DNA of 6,973 nucleotides from an uncultured Oribacterium sp. (lineage in GTDB: Bacteria > Bacillota > Clostridia > Lachnospirales > Lachnospiraceae): assembly GCA_934270345.1 (NCBI GenBank), contig CAKQPT010000057.1:1-6973 (forward strand). The letters run 5' to 3'. The position numbers and the translations under genes were made by a program. Below are positions 4,629-6,973 of this stretch, piece after piece. The notes under the pieces were generated by a model. That model worked only from the letters and a program-made list of their open reading frames with translations, made no database searches and had not been told where the DNA came from. Each line of letters begins with the position of its first letter. The stretch's first letter is position 1.

Positions 4629-6809
4629 GTGGAAACAAAAGATATTCAGGAACTCTATCAGATAAAGCTGCATAGCATGGATACGATCCTGCATCAGATA
4701 TCGCTCATGGATCGGGTGGAAAATGAGCAGGGGCTGTCAGAAATTATCCCATCGGTGCTGCAGGCGATCGGAACTTATACAGGGGCAGACCGGGTATATA
4801 TTTTCGACTGGGAAACGGAGCAGAAGGACAGTCTGAGTAATACATTTGAATGGTGTGCCGAGGGCGTGACGCCAGAGATCGATAATCTTCAGGCATTGCC
4901 CGTCAGTTCGATGCCACACTGGATGAAACGCTTTGAGAACATGGAAACCATCGTCATCGATGATCTGGAAGCGACAAAAGGGTCTGAACCGGAGGAGTAT
5001 GAAATACTCAGCGCACAGAAGATCAGTTCGTTGATTGCGGTGCCGATTTATGCAAACCACCAGATGAGCGGATTCATCGGCGTGGATAATCCTGCGTTGA
5101 AGCAGAGCGAGATTTCCATCACACTGCTGTCGGATGTCGGTGGGCATCTCGGATGTGTGAGAGAAAATCTGAGGACGAACATACAGTTAAGAGCTGCGCT
5201 TCATGAAGCAACAAAGAGCGCAGAGATTATTTCGGCGATTGCGACACTGTATGTGACGATTGTGTATGCAAACATAAAAGAATGGACATATGAGCTTCTG
5301 GAAGGCAATGATTCTGTGCACAGAGTGCTTGGTGAAAAAGGAAATATTCAGGATATTATAGAACAGATTCCGGCGACATTTGCAGCGCCGGAAAGTCAGG
5401 ATGCCCTACGGGAATTTCTTGACGTTAACACGCTGACGGAGAGACTTCGGAACACGAATGCGGTTTCGATGGAATTTGCGGGCCTGAATGGAGGATGGCG
5501 GCTTTCCCGATTTATCGTGAAAAGCAGAGATGCGCAGGGTGATGCCGTGGATGTGCTGTATGTGGTGCGGGATATCACCGAAGAAAAATCACAGGAACTG
5601 CTGTATCAGAAGCAGCTGGAAGCGAGCATGGAAGATGCACAGCGGGCAAATCTTTCCAAGACAGCGTTTCTGCGGCGTATGAGCCACGATATCCGTACAC
5701 CGTTAAACGGCATCGTGGGGATGATCCATATCGCAGAAAAATATAGCAATGATGTAAATAAACTGCGGGAAAGCCGACAGAAAGTGCTGCATTCCACGGA
5801 TTATTTACTGGATCTGATCAACAATGTCCTGGATATCAGCAAACTGGAATCCGGCTCGCTCACGCTGGAGCATAAAGCCTTTGACCTGGTGGAACTGGTG
5901 AGTAACCAGCTGACGGTTGTTGCGATGAGTGCCTATGAAAACGGTGTGAAATTTGAAGGAGGCATAGAAGCAAGCACGATTCGTCACAGGTATCTGATCG
6001 GAAGCCCGGTACACTTGAACCGGATTCTGATGAATCTTTCTTCCAATGCAATAAAATACAATCATTTTCATGGAACGGTGAATGTTCATTGCGAAGAAGT
6101 ATCGGATGATGGGGAGACGGCTGTCTTTCGGTTTGTATGCGCAGATACCGGCCTCGGCATGAGCGAAGAATTTCAGAAGCATGCATTTGAAGCTTTTACG
6201 CAGGAAGGAAAACAGTCAACGACGACATTCAGCGGCTCCGGCCTGGGGCTTTCCATCGTGAAAGAGATCGTGGAACTGATGGGTGGAACGATCGAACTGG
6301 AAAGCAGGGAAAATGTCGGAAGCACATTTACGGTGACGATTCCATTTGAGATCGATCAGTCGGCAGAAAATAAAGAACTGCAGGAAGATGAGCACGCACA
6401 GAACGCGGACCTGTCAGGGAAAAAAGTGCTTCTCGTCGAAGATAATGCTATCAATATGGAGATCGCACGGGTGATTCTGGAGGAAGAAAAGCTCGATATC
6501 ACGGAAGCGAAAAACGGGAAAGAAGCACTGGATATTTTCAGAAATTCCGAAGTCGGTGCGTATGACTTTATCATCATGGATGTGATGATGCCGGTGATGG
6601 ATGGTCTGGAAGCGACGAAGGCCATCCGGATGCTGAAGCGGGAAGATGCGAAGCGTATTCCAATCATTGCGATGACGGCAAACGCTTTCGAGGAAGACCG
6701 GAAAGCGTGTCTGGATGCCGGCATGGATGAACACATCGGAAAACCGATCAACATTCCACTGCTGAAACAGGTGATGATTAGACTTGTAAGCGAGAAGAAA
6801 GCCGAATGA
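4629..6809 (+). CDS. Soluble GAF hybrid histidine kinase with receiver domain
   Basis: A 726-residue cytosolic sensor kinase with no membrane segment. Domain order, numbered from the GTG: GAF domain about 20-180, a degenerate PAS-like region about 195-320 ending in LYVVRDITEEKS, a short coiled coil, then HisKA with the H-box MSHDIRTPLNG (phosphorylated H353). The HATPase_c domain has an N-box NLSSNAIKY (N473), DTGLG and GSGLGLSIV. A C-terminal receiver about 598-720 has acidic E604/D605, phosphoacceptor D651 in IIMDVMMP, T683 and K705. All catalytic residues are present. There is no HPt or DNA-binding domain, so the signal must pass to a partner elsewhere. GTG 4629 is preferred because GGGTGG lies seven bases upstream. 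An in-frame ATG at 4590 would add 13 residues but has its purine run touching the codon. The stop codon lies in repeat copy 3. Confidence 0.9.
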   Translation: METKDIQELYQIKLHSMDTILHQISLMDRVENEQGLSEIIPSVLQAIGTYTGADRVYIFDWETEQKDSLSNTFEWCAEGVTPEIDNLQALPVSSMPHWMKRFENMETIVIDDLEATKGSEPEEYEILSAQKISSLIAVPIYANHQMSGFIGVDNPALKQSEISITLLSDVGGHLGCVRENLRTNIQLRAALHEATKSAEIISAIATLYVTIVYANIKEWTYELLEGNDSVHRVLGEKGNIQDIIEQIPATFAAPESQDALREFLDVNTLTERLRNTNAVSMEFAGLNGGWRLSRFIVKSRDAQGDAVDVLYVVRDITEEKSQELLYQKQLEASMEDAQRANLSKTAFLRRMSHDIRTPLNGIVGMIHIAEKYSNDVNKLRESRQKVLHSTDYLLDLINNVLDISKLESGSLTLEHKAFDLVELVSNQLTVVAMSAYENGVKFEGGIEASTIRHRYLIGSPVHLNRILMNLSSNAIKYNHFHGTVNVHCEEVSDDGETAVFRFVCADTGLGMSEEFQKHAFEAFTQEGKQSTTTFSGSGLGLSIVKEIVELMGGTIELESRENVGSTFTVTIPFEIDQSAENKELQEDEHAQNADLSGKKVLLVEDNAINMEIARVILEEEKLDITEAKNGKEALDIFRNSEVGAYDFIIMDVMMPVMDGLEATKAIRMLKREDAKRIPIIAMTANAFEEDRKACLDAGMDEHIGKPINIPLLKQVMIRLVSEKKAE

Positions 6810-6909
6810 TCAGTAAAACCCCAGTACTGGTGAAGATGACCTGGTACTGGGGTTTTACTTTGCCCGCTTTTGCGTCTGCCTTAAGAATTTCGTAAAGGGG
6901 TCAGACCCC
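6795..6909 (+). repeat. Truncated repeat copy 3: terminator and tail only
   Basis: From about the AGAA at 6795 onward the sequence matches the end of the mini-ORF, the terminator and the tail of copy 2. The promoter, leader RNA and ATG are absent and are replaced by kinase coding sequence. The shared GAATGATCAG is read here as GAA-TGA, which ends the kinase, whereas copies 1 and 2 read AAT-GAT-CAG-TAA. The copy ends with GGGGTCAGACCCC (6897-6909), central A rather than T. Confidence 0.75.
6813..6858 (+). terminator. Long-stem terminator of the histidine kinase
   Basis: GTAAAACCCCAGTACTGG (6813-6830) pairs with CTGGTACTGGGGTTTTAC (6841-6858) over the loop TGAAGATGAC. It begins four bases after the kinase stop codon. 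The base change in the 5' arm compared with copies 1 and 2 turns an A-U into a G-U pair, so the stem is maintained. Confidence 0.8.
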
Positions 6910-6930
6910 AATGTCGTCAACTTAACATTT

Positions 6931-6962
6931 AGACTCACGCGAAAGCGTGGGTCTTATTTTTT
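6931..6962 (+). terminator. Second intrinsic terminator at the window end
   Basis: AGACTCACGC (6931-6940) pairs with GCGTGGGTCT (6945-6954) across a GAAA tetraloop, ten pairs with one wobble, followed by TATTTTTT. It is unrelated in sequence to the repeat terminator and gives a stronger T tract. It may back up termination after the kinase. Confidence 0.85.
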
Positions 6963-6973
6963 GCAAATATATT

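Overview
The window looks like a chromosomal stretch from a low-to-mid GC Firmicute, most likely a gut-type Lachnospiraceae or related Clostridia. This rests on the strong AGGAGG-type ribosome binding sites, consensus TTGACA/TACAAT promoters, Gram-positive style lipoprotein signals (LTAC lipoboxes), a SIMPL-domain lipoprotein, and a soluble GAF hybrid histidine kinase of a kind common in that family. No rRNA, tRNA, CRISPR array or intact transposase is visible.

Layout. Positions 107-359 hold repeat copy 1: a consensus promoter, about 130 nt of conserved non-coding RNA with a hairpin, a strong Shine-Dalgarno, a nine-codon ORF (MGYRSPNDQ) and a long-stem terminator that contains the ORF's stop codon. 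Four plus-strand genes follow: a PD-(D/E)XK nuclease-like protein with a RAMA-like C-terminus (469-1446), a membrane-anchored Tim44-like protein with a zinc ribbon (1586-2380), a SIMPL-domain lipoprotein (2508-3263) and an unrecognised lipoprotein (3371-3886). The roughly 740-base gap from 3887 to 4628 holds the start of a decayed PIN-domain toxin gene on the minus strand, repeat copy 2 (4051-4302) with its tail to 4355, an array of three AATCGATAAA-type sites at exact 19-bp spacing, and a promoter. The hybrid histidine kinase (4629-6809) ends inside a truncated third copy (about 6795-6909), which supplies both its stop codon and its terminator. A second, unrelated terminator closes the window.

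How the parts relate. The genes do not form one evident pathway. The two lipoproteins and the Tim44-like protein suggest envelope functions, the nuclease-like protein suggests DNA restriction or repair, and the kinase is a cytosolic sensor with its own receiver domain but no DNA-binding output. What ties the window together is the repeat family. Direct copies separate the genes into two blocks (469-4040 and 4360-6800), and short GGGGTC-type quasi-palindromes sit at several gene borders. The most interesting candidate for something undescribed is the repeated promoter/RNA/mini-ORF/terminator unit. Its two full copies differ at only about 13 of 253 positions; the nine-codon ORF is identical in both, while the bases between its Shine-Dalgarno and ATG have diverged.
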